Positions 36,744-47,068 of a DNA stretch of 64,000 nt are shown piece by piece. The translations under genes were made by a program, and so were the position numbers. Under the pieces are notes generated by a model, which saw only the letters and a program-made list of their open reading frames with translations, ran no database searches and was not told the origin of the DNA. How positions within the stretch are numbered: the stretch's first letter is position 1; every line of letters begins with the position of its first letter. Origin of the DNA: Corallium rubrum (taxonomy: Eukaryota; Cnidaria; Anthozoa; Scleralcyonacea; Coralliidae); NCBI GenBank assembly GCA_964035015.1, contig OZ035998.1:13118643-13182642 (forward strand), read 5' to 3'.

Positions 36744-39193
36744 CAGGGAGAGAGCGATCTGGACGCAAACGCAACTGGCTGTCCCTCCTGTAACAAGGTT
36801 GCTCCGAGGCCGGTGCTACTAGCATCACACTGTACGGTTACTTCTTTGTCGACATCATATAACTTCAACACAGGACTACTGATAACCAGCTTCTTCACTT
36901 CATCTAAGGCTACATCGTGTTGTTTGGACCAGACAAACCTTGCGTTCTTGGCGGTGAGGTCTCTCAACGGTTGAACGACTGTAGACAATCTTGGTAAAAA
37001 CTTCGAAAGGTAATTGACAAATCCAAGTAAGGTAACCACTTCCTGCTTGTTTGTTGGCTTTGGCATATCTTGAACCGCCTTGACTTTATCGGGATCTGGA
37101 GTAAGGCCATCCTTGCCAACCACGTGACCCATAAACTTTACGCTTGTACTTCTCAGCTTTATCTTCTTGCTGTTGAGCTTCAGATTTACTTCTTTGGCTC
37201 TTTGAAGCATCTTTATCAGGTTTTCGTCATGGTTTCTTTCTGCGTCTTCCATGCTTTCACCATAACCAACGACCAGGATATCATCTCGGATGATTTCGAC
37301 CCCTTCGAGCCCGGCAAGCTTCTCTTGAAGGTTACGCTCGAACTCTTCCGGTGCTAGACTGACTCCAAACGGCATCCGAAGAAATCTGTATCTCCCAAAC
37401 GGCGTCCAAAATACGGTTTTCTTGCTACTGTCCTCGTCCAACTCAATTTGATAGAAGCCATCCTTAGCGTCTAATGTACTAAACACTTTGGCTTTGCTGA
37501 CCCTGGGTAGCACTTCTTCTAGCGTTGGCATCTGGTATTTTGGACGTAACACGGCTTTGTTTAAGTCTTTAGGATCTAAACAAATCCTAATTTTGCCAGG
37601 TTTAGTTACCACCACCATGCTACTTATCCACTCAGTGGGCTCTGTCTCCTTCGCGATAATACCTTTTCTTTCTAGTTCTGCGATTTTATCTTGAACTTCG
37701 CGACGTAGAGCAAACGGTACCCGCCTTGGTGCATGCTGGACTGGTGTAACTTTGGAGTCAACCTTGAAACTAGAATTGCCGATGTGTCCGAGCCCTTCAA
37801 AAACGTCCTTATAGTCCATCAAAATTTTCTCCTTGGTTAGCAGGGGCTTCTTTTGCTCTACACTATGGACTTCAGCGGCTTCATCCAGGTTGACTTTCAG
37901 CAGTCCAAGCCTTTCACAGGTCTCCGCAGACAATAGCGGTGTATTCTTTCGCTCTACCACTTGGAACTTTAACTGCATCGGCTCTGCCTTCTCATTCTGA
38001 CTTACATTGAGGGTCGTTTCTCCAACCGGCTTTATTATGGACCCATCGAACAGTTTTAGATTCACCTTACTTTGCTGCACTGGTGGGTTTCCATCTTGAT
38101 ATATAATGGAGAGGTCATCTATGCCAATCACATTACACGTGGCTCCCGTATCTAACTGACATTTGAGCTGAGTTGCACAACGTTGGTTGACTTGGTTCTT
38201 CTTTCCAATGCGCAGATTGACGAATAGTTGTTTTCCTGTAGTTTTTACAGTTGATATTTCTTCTATTTTGTATAACGACTCGTCTGTCTCCGACTCGGCT
38301 GACTCGGTTGCTTCGTAAAATTCATGACCGACGTTGTAAACCGAATCCTTTCGTTTAGCTTTACAGACGGCAGCGAAATGGTTTAACTTTCGACACGAAT
38401 TACACTTCTGTCCTCGAGCTGGACAATCTTCTAACTTATGCGATGGTCGTCTGCCGCACCGACTGCATTTTTGTTGTGACCCATCTTGTCTTCGCCTGTC
38501 TTCTGGGTAGTTCTTTTCTTTGTTGAAGTGTTGCCTTCGTCGTCGTCTTTGTGGTGCAGGCCGAACGAAGTTGACGTCTTCTTCCTCATTTTCATCCAAC
38601 TTCATCGACTTTAGTTGTTGACTCGCTATCTCATTCGACCGACAAATGTTAATGGCTTTATTGAGATCCAAATTCTCTTCTTTGAGCAACCTTAACTTAG
38701 TGGCTTTGTCTTTAAATCCCAGTACGAGTCTGTCTCTTATTAATTCATCCATTAATGCGCCAAACTGACATGACGAAGCACACTTGCGTAACCGATTTAC
38801 ATAACTGTCCACCGTTTCTTCGTTACTTTGAACACATGTGTTAAAGACATATCTCTCGTATACCACGTTTCTTTTCGGCTTGAAATAAGACTCTAGTGCA
38901 ATCACACACAAGCTGATATCATTTCTTTCTTCTGTAGAAAGTTTTAAATTCAGAAAAATCTGTAAACAATCTTTGCCCATAATTGATCGAAAGGTAGCCA
39001 GCCGTATCTGCGGGTCTTGTTTGTCCAGACCAGTTGCCACCTCGTAGTCTTCCCACCACTGCTGTCTAAAGAACTCCCAGTTACTAAGCAGGTCTCCTTT
39101 GCAGTTCATCGGCGAGGGCATAGGAAAATTGGACGTGAACTTTAACGCTGACGGTTGTGAACCTCTTGTCGAGCGAGACTCGCTCGTCGCCAT
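36719..39193 (-). CDS. Gypsy Gag-protease-RT polyprotein (with start of RNase H)
   Basis: 824-residue frame beginning MATSESRSTRG. Gag covers about the first 240 residues. Two zinc knuckles follow at about 243-277 (CX2CX5HX4C and CX2CX4HX4C). The aspartic protease motif DTGA is near 348-351. RT carries LDAKDGFYQI near 574 and RDDILV near 636; the residues before the catalytic DD are I-R rather than the usual Y-x. Gag and Pol are fused in one frame. The frame runs out in RNase H just after FASRSLSP, where the downstream coding frame differs. Confidence 0.92.
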   Translation of the reverse strand: MATSESRSTRGSQPSALKFTSNFPMPSPMNCKGDLLSNWEFFRQQWWEDYEVATGLDKQDPQIRLATFRSIMGKDCLQIFLNLKLSTEERNDISLCVIALESYFKPKRNVVYERYVFNTCVQSNEETVDSYVNRLRKCASSCQFGALMDELIRDRLVLGFKDKATKLRLLKEENLDLNKAINICRSNEIASQQLKSMKLDENEEEDVNFVRPAPQRRRRRQHFNKEKNYPEDRRRQDGSQQKCSRCGRRPSHKLEDCPARGQKCNSCRKLNHFAAVCKAKRKDSVYNVGHEFYEATESAESETDESLYKIEEISTVKTTGKQLFVNLRIGKKNQVNQRCATQLKCQLDTGATCNVIGIDDLSIIYQDGNPPVQQSKVNLKLFDGSIIKPVGETTLNVSQNEKAEPMQLKFQVVERKNTPLLSAETCERLGLLKVNLDEAAEVHSVEQKKPLLTKEKILMDYKDVFEGLGHIGNSSFKVDSKVTPVQHAPRRVPFALRREVQDKIAELERKGIIAKETEPTEWISSMVVVTKPGKIRICLDPKDLNKAVLRPKYQMPTLEEVLPRVSKAKVFSTLDAKDGFYQIELDEDSSKKTVFWTPFGRYRFLRMPFGVSLAPEEFERNLQEKLAGLEGVEIIRDDILVVGYGESMEDAERNHDENLIKMLQRAKEVNLKLNSKKIKLRSTSVKFMGHVVGKDGLTPDPDKVKAVQDMPKPTNKQEVVTLLGFVNYLSKFLPRLSTVVQPLRDLTAKNARFVWSKQHDVALDEVKKLVISSPVLKLYDVDKEVTVQCDASSTGLGATLLQEGQPVAFASRSLSPWWKEDTLK

Positions 39194-39305
39194 ATTAAAT
39201 TGTTCTTTTAATACTTCGTCTAAAAGACTAAACTTTGTCTTCCCTTCCTTCCTGTAAGATCTGATTAACCCAGTAAACGATTTCTTCTTTTTACACCTGA
39301 CACCA

Positions 39306-39435
39306 TGTTTCGTGTTCTATTAGACTTGACTCTGTATATAAGTATGCTTTAATAAATATCAAATACCCTATTTATATGATCTACGATTATGTTAATATAC
39401 ATGTAAATTACTTATACCGGAAGTCTCTCGTAACA
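39306..39435 (-). repeat. Gypsy 5' LTR
   Basis: 130 bp. It should contain the element promoter and is followed in element orientation by the primer binding site. Confidence 0.93.
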
Positions 39436-39672
39436 GTAGGTGGGTAGGTAGGCAGGTAGGTAGGCAGGTAGGTAGGCAGGTAGGTAGGTAGGTAGGTAGG
39501 TAGGTAGGTAGGTAGGTAGGTAGGTAGGTAGGTAGGTAGGTAAGTAGGTAGGTAGGTAGGTAGGTAGGTAGGTAGGTAGGTAGGTAGGTAGGTAGGTAGG
39601 TAGGTAGGTAGGTAGGTAGGTAGGTAGGTAGATAGGTAGGTAGGTAGGTAGGTAGATAGGTAGGTAGGTAGA
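39436..39672. repeat. (TAGG)n microsatellite, right of gypsy
   Basis: Continuation of the tract at 34697-34798, with CAGG and TAGA variants. Confidence 0.97.
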
Positions 39673-39800
39673 TGTGATATGTATCTACTTTAATGATGAT
39701 CTGAACCAACAGGTCAATTGCAAAGCTAAGGAATAAGTACACGTATCACAAATTCTTCGCTTCTATTACAATTTGTCGCCATCAAAACAGAGAATTCATT
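39673..39800. repeat. Diverged piece of the duplicated FN3 intron unit
   Basis: GATCTGAACCAACAGGTC... and ...CACAAATTCTTCGCTTCTATTA match the block preceding the 93-base exon in the tandem units (for example 23398-23470). Confidence 0.5.
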
Positions 39801-39856
39801 TCATGTAGTAGTTAAAACTGCATGCTTGGTCATATATTATGAAAAAAACCCAAAAT

Positions 39857-40202
39857 CAAACAAACAAACAAACAAACGAACGAACGAACGAACGAACGAA
39901 CGAACGAACGAACGAACGAACGAACGAACGAACGAACGAACGAACGAACGAACGAACGAACGAACGAACGAACGAACGAACGAACGAACGAACGAACGAA
40001 CGAACGAACGAACGAACGAACGAACGAACGAACGAACGAACGAACGAACGAACGAACGAACGAACGAACGAACAAACAAACAAACAAACAAACAAACAAA
40101 CAAACAAACAAACAAACAAACAAACAAACAAACAAACAAACAAACAAACAAACAAACAAACAAACAAACAAACAAACAAACAAACAAACAAACAAACAAA
40201 CA
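39857..40202. repeat. (AACA)n/(AACG)n microsatellite
   Basis: Short AAAC start, about 195 bp of GAAC repeats, then about 130 bp of AAAC repeats. Frames are open in both strands by composition only. Confidence 0.97.
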
Positions 40203-40558
40203 AGAAATGACAAAGCATAACTAAAATAAAGTATTGATAGTTATTACTAATAGTAATAATAAAAAAGTCGCAAAAGTTGAGATCTTCACACTCCTTTGAC
40301 GACATGACAGTTTTAAAAAACAGACAACCCAAAAATCTTATTCCATCAAAAGATTAAACATTGAATGCATGATGATTACATTACGCAAATAGAGTAGAGA
40401 GGACACAAAAGACGTATCCATCATGTAGCTTACGACAGCTTGTGGTTTAATCCCATTATAGTATAGAGTAAATAGACTGCATTGTGTAAATGAACTCTTG
40501 CGTCAACAATTTCTATCTCGCGCCATTGGTTAGAAAAATGTTTTAACAATTAACTCAC

Positions 40559-40774
40559 CTAAATTCATAATAACGTATGTTCTGTTTGAAGATGAAGAAT
40601 TGTGCACACCAAGTGTCGGATTTTCACCAGTTTTGTTTGTATCATCTCTCAATAACTTCCAAGAAATACGGTAACGAATTATAATACCATTAGGGTGATA
40701 TGGAGCGTCCCAGGAAACATCGACGGAGTTGAGAGATATTTTTGTTGCTGAAACGCTTCTTGGTTGATTAGGGA
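40559..40774 (-). CDS. Exon: FN3 domain 2, N-terminal half
   Basis: 216-base phase 1-1 exon with SVDVSWDAP, HPNGIII and RISWKLLRDD. Acceptor TTTAG, donor GTGAGT. The following intron, about 6.3 kb, contains an AACG/AACA microsatellite and a complete gypsy element. Confidence 0.85.
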
Positions 40775-40905
40775 CTAAATAAAGTAGCAGAAAAAAAATA
40801 TTGATATAATAGAATTCACTGTCAACAAGCAGTATTCTTAACAAGTAATTCTTAGCAATGAAAGCGAACCCCACGCAAACTGGGAAAAAAGTTTGCTTCT
40901 TTCAG

Positions 40906-41025
40906 CACCATCACCATTTCACCATCACCATCATGATCACCATCATGATCACCATCACCACCATGATCACCATCACCATCACCATCACCATCACCATCAC
41001 CATCACCATCACCATCACCAACACC
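40906..41025. repeat. (CACCAT)n microsatellite
   Basis: CACCAT/CATGAT hexamer repeats in the intron after FN3 domain 1. Confidence 0.95.
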
Positions 41026-41048
41026 AAATAAATAAAAATAAAACAAAC

Positions 41049-41141
41049 CAGATTGATTTGTTCTCTCTTCAACAAAATCTTGGACCCCTTCGCCAATGCT
41101 TGTTAATGCAGACACGGCAATGTTGTAAAGACGATATGGTT
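41049..41141 (-). CDS. Exon: FN3 domain 1, C-terminal half
   Basis: 93-base phase 1-1 exon encoding the FN3 C-half (PYRLYNIAVSALTSIGEG then ERTNQS). It holds the tyrosine-corner-like YRLYNI strand and the closing strand of the fold. Acceptor TTTTAG, donor GTTTGT. A (CACCAT)n microsatellite lies just downstream in the intron. Confidence 0.85.
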
Positions 41142-41243
41142 CTAAAAGTTAAAAATGAGTATTTTATTAGTTTATTAAAATATATAACGGATTTTTTATG
41201 TAATTGGTTACCGCTATCCAGGTTGAGGATACTTATCTTTTAG

Positions 41244-41409
41244 GAAATATCTTCCCATTGGTTGAAGATAATAACACCAAATTGTATAAGGGATATTGTG
41301 GTACTGTGTACCATAAATAAACCCTTGAAATATCTTCCCATTGGTTGAAGATAATAACACCAAATTGTATAAGGGATATTGTGGTACTGTGTACCATAAA
41401 TAAACCCTT
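41244..41409. repeat. Two perfect 83-bp tandem copies
   Basis: GAAATATCTTCCCATTGG starts at 41244 and again at 41327, and each copy ends AAATAAACCCTT. The copies look identical, so the duplication is recent. Confidence 0.9.
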
Positions 41410-42229
41410 GAAATCATATAAATTCTAGCATTTATATCTTAAATATCGTCACAGAAGTCTTTTGTTTCTATACGTGTTTCCTATATTTTTGTTGCTCACG
41501 GTTTATATGTCTTAGACGCCGTAATGCAAATACGGTCTGAAATTAAGTTTTATGTTTCGGTACCAACATTTGTTTTTTGTAGTACACGCAAACAATTCTG
41601 CCAAATACTCGAAAAATTCATATATTCGAATGTACTAAGCTACATGGCCATGTCAGGAGAAGGACGTGAAATGATGGTACTTTTTACTAGTAAACCGAAG
41701 GTCGTGCAGGCTTTGAATCCCAGATGCGGCCTGGCAGTAAGAGTTTTTCTCTTATGGTCCGTCACTCGCAGTTGCACCTAATATCATTAATCTCCACCAG
41801 AGTTCGCTGCCCTACAATAATTATTCCAACTTTCTTTTTGTTCAACTAAATTTCTATACACTAATTTACTCGGTGACAGCAATGCACTCTAGGAAATCCA
41901 AGATCGCGGCCTCCATGACGTTCTTTTAAATATTTGTGACGTCATTACTACGTCACATTGTGTGCTACAAAGCAGTTCCAAAAAAAAATACTTCTCGATA
42001 ATGAAAATTTTTATTTTTAAAAATTTCTGTGGTTTACTGCAGAAACTTAAAGAAAACGATGAGACAAAGTTTACATATTTTGGATATTTCGAACCTTCTG
42101 AGAAGATTTGTAATATATCTTCCTTTTCTAAAATTTCACCTTTATAAACTTTTTCGCCGTTAAAGTCAGGAATCTTAATCTGCTTTGACGTCACTTCTGT
42201 TCAGCGACTGCCCTAATTGTTGTAGACGT

Positions 42230-42392
42230 TGAAGCTGATTCAACTTCTACAACAGTCGCCGACTGTTGCCAAGTGAATTACAACAATTGTTGTTAAGCGT
42301 TTCCATTAAGTTGTAATTGTTGTAAAACTTGATCGGCGATAGTCGCCGACTGAATTACAACAATTACAACTATATGGAAACCAGGCTTTAGT
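42230..42392. mobile_element. Inverted-repeat-rich element fragment
   Basis: Several inverted TTGTAATTGTTGTA / TACAACAATTACAA phrases end at GGAAACCAGGCTTTA, an end also seen as AAGCCTGGTTTCCAT near 9450-9470. Confidence 0.4.
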
Positions 42393-42417
42393 CACAAAAA
42401 ATGTTTTGATAGCTCAC

Positions 42418-42633
42418 CTAAATTCAATATGGTGTATGTCCTAGTTGTTGACGAGACATTTTTTGAAATATAAAATTGATTTTTAACAGTTTCGTTGTTA
42501 TCATCTCTCAGTAGCTTCCAAGAAATACGGTAGTAAACTATGATGCCATTAGGGTGATCTGGAACGTCCCAGGAAACATCGATGGAGATGGAAGAGTTTC
42601 TTTTTGCTGAAACTGCTTGCGGTTGGTTCGAAA
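42418..42633 (-). CDS. Exon: FN3 domain 1, N-terminal half
   Basis: 216-base phase 1-1 exon, the most 5' exon recognised. It encodes an FN3 N-half with the family motifs SIDVSWDVP, HPNGII and YRISWKLLRDDNN. The acceptor follows ...AAATTTAG and the donor is GTGAGC. Upstream exons must lie beyond the Polinton-like insertion or outside the window. Confidence 0.85.
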
Positions 42634-42968
42634 CTAAATTATAATAGATAATTTTTATTATTGTTATAATAAACTTAAATATTAATAAGCAGTATCACAA
42701 AAACCAAAAGGCTCTCGGCAAAAAAAAGTAACACACCAAACAAGAAAAAATGAATGAAAAACCTTCACGTTGACTTGTGTTAGCACACGTTACAGTAGCA
42801 GTTTACATTAACTTGTATTATCAACATATTAAAGGGAGCAGTAATTAAGACGCCAAAATTGTCTATCTTAATTTTGATTTTATTTAGAAGTGTTCTTAAA
42901 ATAAAGAATAGCCTCTTTCCCTGTTAAATTTCTTCACTTGTTCCAAATATATTTTGGATTTAAAAAAA

Positions 42969-43183
42969 TGCAAATAAGACACCTTATGACGTCATCTACT
43001 CCACTAATTCCGTAAATTTAGGAGGAATATTTACGGTAATAATAAGCAGATTGTGCTGAAACTTTGACGTTGTTCTAATACGAATGGTACTTTGCAATGT
43101 ACAAAGTTATTGCTTGATATATTCCTCACTTGGAGAAGTTTGTCTGATCTGTGTGGAGGCATAAGGCATCTTATTTGCATATT
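42969..43183. mobile_element. MITE related to the 15185-15732 element
   Basis: ATGCAAATAAGACACCTTATG is inverted on the right as CATAAGGCATCTTATTTGCAT, the same end family as at 15185. Confidence 0.5.
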
Positions 43184-43319
43184 ACAAAAACCTGAATATC
43201 TCTGGAACATGATGAGATACTGATTTAATAAGAATGCTATACTTCCTCATATGAAAGTACTAAGATAAAATCAAAATTGAATAAAAGAGTTTCCGTCTTT
43301 CTGCCCCTTTAATCTAGCT

Positions 43320-43560
43320 ATCCAGAGAGCGTATTACGGCCATACGTAATAGAACATATACACGGTATGGAAGCCTCATTGTCTTTCAACATGAAGGAAT
43401 TGTTAAGTTGAAAGACAACGAAGCACAACAACAAATACAATACCATGAAGTTGCACAAATTCTATAAACTTGAACAAGTAAAAACATAAAAACAATGACT
43501 TGGAACAAGTTTCCAAACCATGTATAGTTCTATTAACCCTGTTGCGGCAAGGAGAAATAG
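43320..43560. repeat. Piece of the duplicated FN3 intron unit
   Basis: Contains GGAAGCCTCATTGTCTTTCA, TTGAAAGACAACG and AATACCATGAAGTTGCACAAA, matching landmarks in the tandem units (for example 22370-22590). It shows that this intron belongs to the same FN3 gene. Confidence 0.6.
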
Positions 43561-44267
43561 AGACAATTCAAAAGAATGAGTGAATCATGTGAATTTAGTT
43601 CACGTACGCAAGAAAACGCTATTGTATTCAAGTTAATATACCCACAAGCAGAAACTATATATAGGATTATTTTTACTGTGATTCATAGCGTGTCATCCAA
43701 GTATTATATGACGACACACTGTTACTTTCAAGGAGTAGTTTTAACTCGGATGAGAGGATTACATTAACTCCTTCATGCAGGATGTATTATTTTACAGGAG
43801 TTATTTTAACTCCATTTGTTGGGTTATATAATAACTCTGGCGGAGGGGTTTGTTAATTTCAAGGAGTAGCTTTTAACTCACCCAAGAGGATAAGATTAAA
43901 AGGTGACAGACAAAGTCGGCAAGGTAATATATTTTTTTACTTACAATGAATGCAAAAAATCTTTAGCTTGTGGAATTTCTAGTAGATCTGTTAAATAGTT
44001 TGTCAGTGTCTCGCAGTTCAGTTATTTGCCTCTGCCTTCGGCATCGGCAAATAACTGGTCTGCTCGCCACTGACAAATCACGATATTTTGTTCAACCTCG
44101 TCCAATAATTGTTAAATATGAGTAATACTCTGGATGAAAGTCGCATATCAGGTAAACAAATTTATGTTCGTTGCATCTGCTTTGCTTGCGAGGTTGACAG
44201 AATGCACTACCATGAACCGTTCTACTACACAAGAGTTCAAGGTCCAGGTCAAACAATGAACAACATT

Positions 44268-44795
44268 TTATTTATTTTTATTTTATTTTATTTTATTTAC
44301 TTCGCCATATGTAACATACATAGAAATAAACATATAAATAACAGCAGGTTTAACAATGGCAGGGGAACCACAACAGCGTTAGCTAATTACTGTGGGCCCT
44401 AAACATGCAAAAGTTATAGAGAGATAACTTATGAACAATAAAATCACAGTACATTATAAGTATTACATAATTACATACAACAAGAAATTGGGTCAGTGAG
44501 ACTCCGAACAGACTTGCATTTGAGACAAATTGTTTTAAACGTGCGAGGGTCTTCACAATTGTAAGAAGTTACCAACGATAAAAAATAACACTTAAGCATA
44601 ACTGATTTAAATAAAGAAAGAGTATCTGTGTTATGGTCAAGTTTGTCTGCAAGAGAGTTCCAAATTCGGCAGGTTCTGATGACGTAGGATTTTTGATAGA
44701 TAGTTGTTTTACATTTACGAATGATGAATTTAGTCGTGTTGTATGCCTCTAGTTGGTCTGGATGTACGGATAACAGGAAGAACGGAAGATTTTAA
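44268..44795 (-). mobile_element. LINE (CR1/Jockey-like) 3' fragment
   Basis: On the minus strand a frame ending at about 44466 encodes YQKSYVIRTCRIWNSLADKL then FKSVMLKCYF, the conserved C-terminus of non-LTR retrotransposon RTs (SFF.R....WN.L....FK). An untranslated region and a (TAAAA)n tail ending at about 44268 follow. The copy is 5'-truncated and interrupted upstream by stops. Confidence 0.75.
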
Positions 44796-44880
44796 ACTGA
44801 TTAATCCATGTGTTATTTTGTAAAAGAAAACCATGTCCAAATACTCATGCCAATAACAAAGTAGAAAGAGCGACAAAAAC

Positions 44881-45018
44881 TGCATCCTATTATTGTAGTC
44901 AATATCACATGAAAATGGCAGGTTGAGATGTATTTGGTTGCTTTCCTCTGAAGAGCAACCACATACATTCTCAACCTGCCATTTTCTTGAGATATATGAC
45001 TACAGTGATAGGATGCAA
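44881..45018. mobile_element. Hairpin MITE
   Basis: GCATCCTATTATTGTAGTCA...GAAAATGGCAGGTTGAGA pairs with TCTCAACCTGCCATTTTC...TGACTACAGTGATAGGATGC around a short loop. Arms are about 62 bp. Confidence 0.7.
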
Positions 45019-45059
45019 TAATAAGCAACTAAAGGTCGAAATTGACCAACATTTAAGCA

Positions 45060-46790
45060 TGTGAAAAACTCGTGCTAAAGGCTCTAACCCAATGAAAACT
45101 AACAAATCTAGAGATCTTTCACGCGCATGAATACAATGACCTACTCTTTCTGTACCAAATAGTCAATACCGGATCACAGATCTCTCATTCTCTCTTGTGC
45201 CGTCAGTCTGTAAAGATCGACGACAAACTGTAAGCGAGTTCGAGCAAGTCAGTTGACTTGGTATACTGAAACGAAAAAACCCACCCACCTCCCACCTACA
45301 TCGCGAAAATGTCATAGAACGATATGTAATTGTAATTATAATTGTATTAATGAATATAATCCCCCAGCCCGGGCGGAGGGCCGAAGGCCCGGTGAGGGTG
45401 CTAATCTCGACGTGCGTGGAGTCCACTTTACACGCGATATGAAAAGCTGAAATTCTGAAACCTGTTTGTATATGTTATCAAATCCCCAACTTGCGCAGTT
45501 CGAATAGCAGGTACTGGTAACTAACCTGTTAAATTATTCAAATTATTTAAATTACGTCAGCAAATTATAATTTATAAGTTCGGTTGGATTACGAAATAGT
45601 TTTTCAACGATCATGAGTCATGACGAAAGAAATCTTTTCCAGAAAAAATGGTTTCAGCTAAAATGTACATTAAAATATTACTATGGAAAAAGACCAAAGA
45701 AAGAAGGCTAACAAGAGATGTGGCAGCGAGAAAAAGACAACAATAAATACGACTTAAAACCACTGAAAAAAGCCTAAAAATTAGTACGATAAAGACCGAA
45801 AACGATGACGACCGAAATGTAACTGAAAGAAGAAGGTCAAGAAGGATGTGACTTGAAACTGTTCAAAGCCGGTAAAGAATTTTGCTCTGGTGTATTCTAC
45901 ATAACTCGAGAGGGAACGATGAAGAAATTTTGAAACAAACGGCTTTTTAGATCATGAAGAGAACTGAATGATGCCTTGTCATATTTATGTGTCAACAACG
46001 AAAAAAGTAAGAAACCGCGAACGAGAAAAACAATCCGAAAAGAGTAGACTGAATTGGCAGTGTTTGTGGTGACAAAAGCAGAAGAAAGTTTAACGGTAGG
46101 AGATTCGTATTTACCAGTTTAGCTGAGTTAAAACGGAAGAAATCTTGAAAATGAAAATTAAATAAATAATATATTGTCTAGAATTGTCTTTGAACGCTAG
46201 GACGTTGACATTGTGTCTTTTCTTGGCCACTGTTTATATCTATTTTTGAATGAAAATTTGTCATTTGGTTCATCTCGTTGTTGTTGTTTTTTTTTTAAAA
46301 TATTGACTTTGCATGTTCTTTTGGTGTGTCAATACATGACTATAGATGAACCTTGCTAACTAATTATCTGGGATGTTTTCTGATCTGGGTGTCATTAATA
46401 CAACAAAAAACAGAAATTAGGGGAGGGGGGGGGGGGGGGGGGGGGGGGTTAAAAAATGCATATAAAGCGGGCGAGGTGTTGTTGCCTTCATGTATTTCTA
46501 GTAACTGAATAAAACTGGGCTGGGAAGTGCTGTCTGTCGGACAACCCTTCACCACGTAAAGCGTCCGACTGTGTCATTCAGGACTAGCACCTTAATAATA
46601 GCGGGTCGCCTGGCCGGTTAGTACTTTTCCTGACTGACCTACCCCAGAGAGTTCTTGCTATCTGGGACCTATAGGCAGGGATTCTTGTACCTAGAGTCTA
46701 GGATTTAAAATGCTTCCCTGCCCCAATTGTTGCCAACAAAATCGTTTTCTTTTCTTTTCCGATTTTACTCCGCCAATCTTGGTCAGCAAC
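45060..46790. other. No gene seen; probable intronic or intergenic sequence
   Basis: A-rich plus-strand stretch (45600-46130), a GC-rich patch near 45360-45420 and a poly-G run at 46421-46448. No exon with plausible splice sites and no element ends were recognised. Confidence 0.4.
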
Positions 46791-46797
46791 AGATAAA

Positions 46798-46801
46798 GAT
46801 C

Positions 46802-46881
<80 letters not shown>

Positions 46882-47068
46882 TATAGAAAACAAGAAACAA
46901 GTTAAAAACCCAAATATGAAATTTTACAAAACCAGTTTCCTTTTAGACTGGTGAGCACTACAGGAGTTAATTAAGGATGCTGTTTATCGTTCAACAGCCT
47001 ATATATGTATATTGTATACAAAAGTGTTTTATGCCCTATTTCCTACCTTAATCCTCAAAAGATATAAA
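46798..47068. repeat. FN3 intron-unit fragment at the Polinton junction
   Basis: A (TTTA)n tract, then GAAAACAAGAAACAAGTTAA through CTCAAAAGATATAAA, collinear with 22805-23010 and the sister units. Similarity ends abruptly at GATATAAA, where the truncated DNA polymerase gene starts. Confidence 0.8.

Larger units (their letters stand above)
34799..39435 (-). mobile_element. Complete Ty3/gypsy LTR retrotransposon
   Basis: 4637-bp element on the minus strand with two 130-bp LTRs, starting TGTTACGAGAG and ending GAACACGAAACA in element orientation. The flanking 5-bp duplication GTAGG is compatible with integration, though the target is itself a repeat. Next to the 5' LTR lies TGGTGTCAGGTGTAAAA, which fits a tRNA-CCA primer binding site. 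AAAGAAAGGGAGA abuts the 3' LTR as polypurine tract. The order gag, protease, RT, RNase H, integrase defines Ty3/gypsy. By eye the LTRs are identical, so insertion is recent. Confidence 0.93.

Noticed and set aside
39826-40332. Open frames on both strands with Asn-Lys-Gln-Thr or Val-Cys-Leu-Phe repeats
   Set aside because: Microsatellite AACA/AACG translated in multiple frames.
42700-47000. Additional FN3 exons upstream of domain 1
   Set aside because: Searched for the HPNGII / YRISWK and YTI.VSA..SIGEG signatures on the minus strand; none present.
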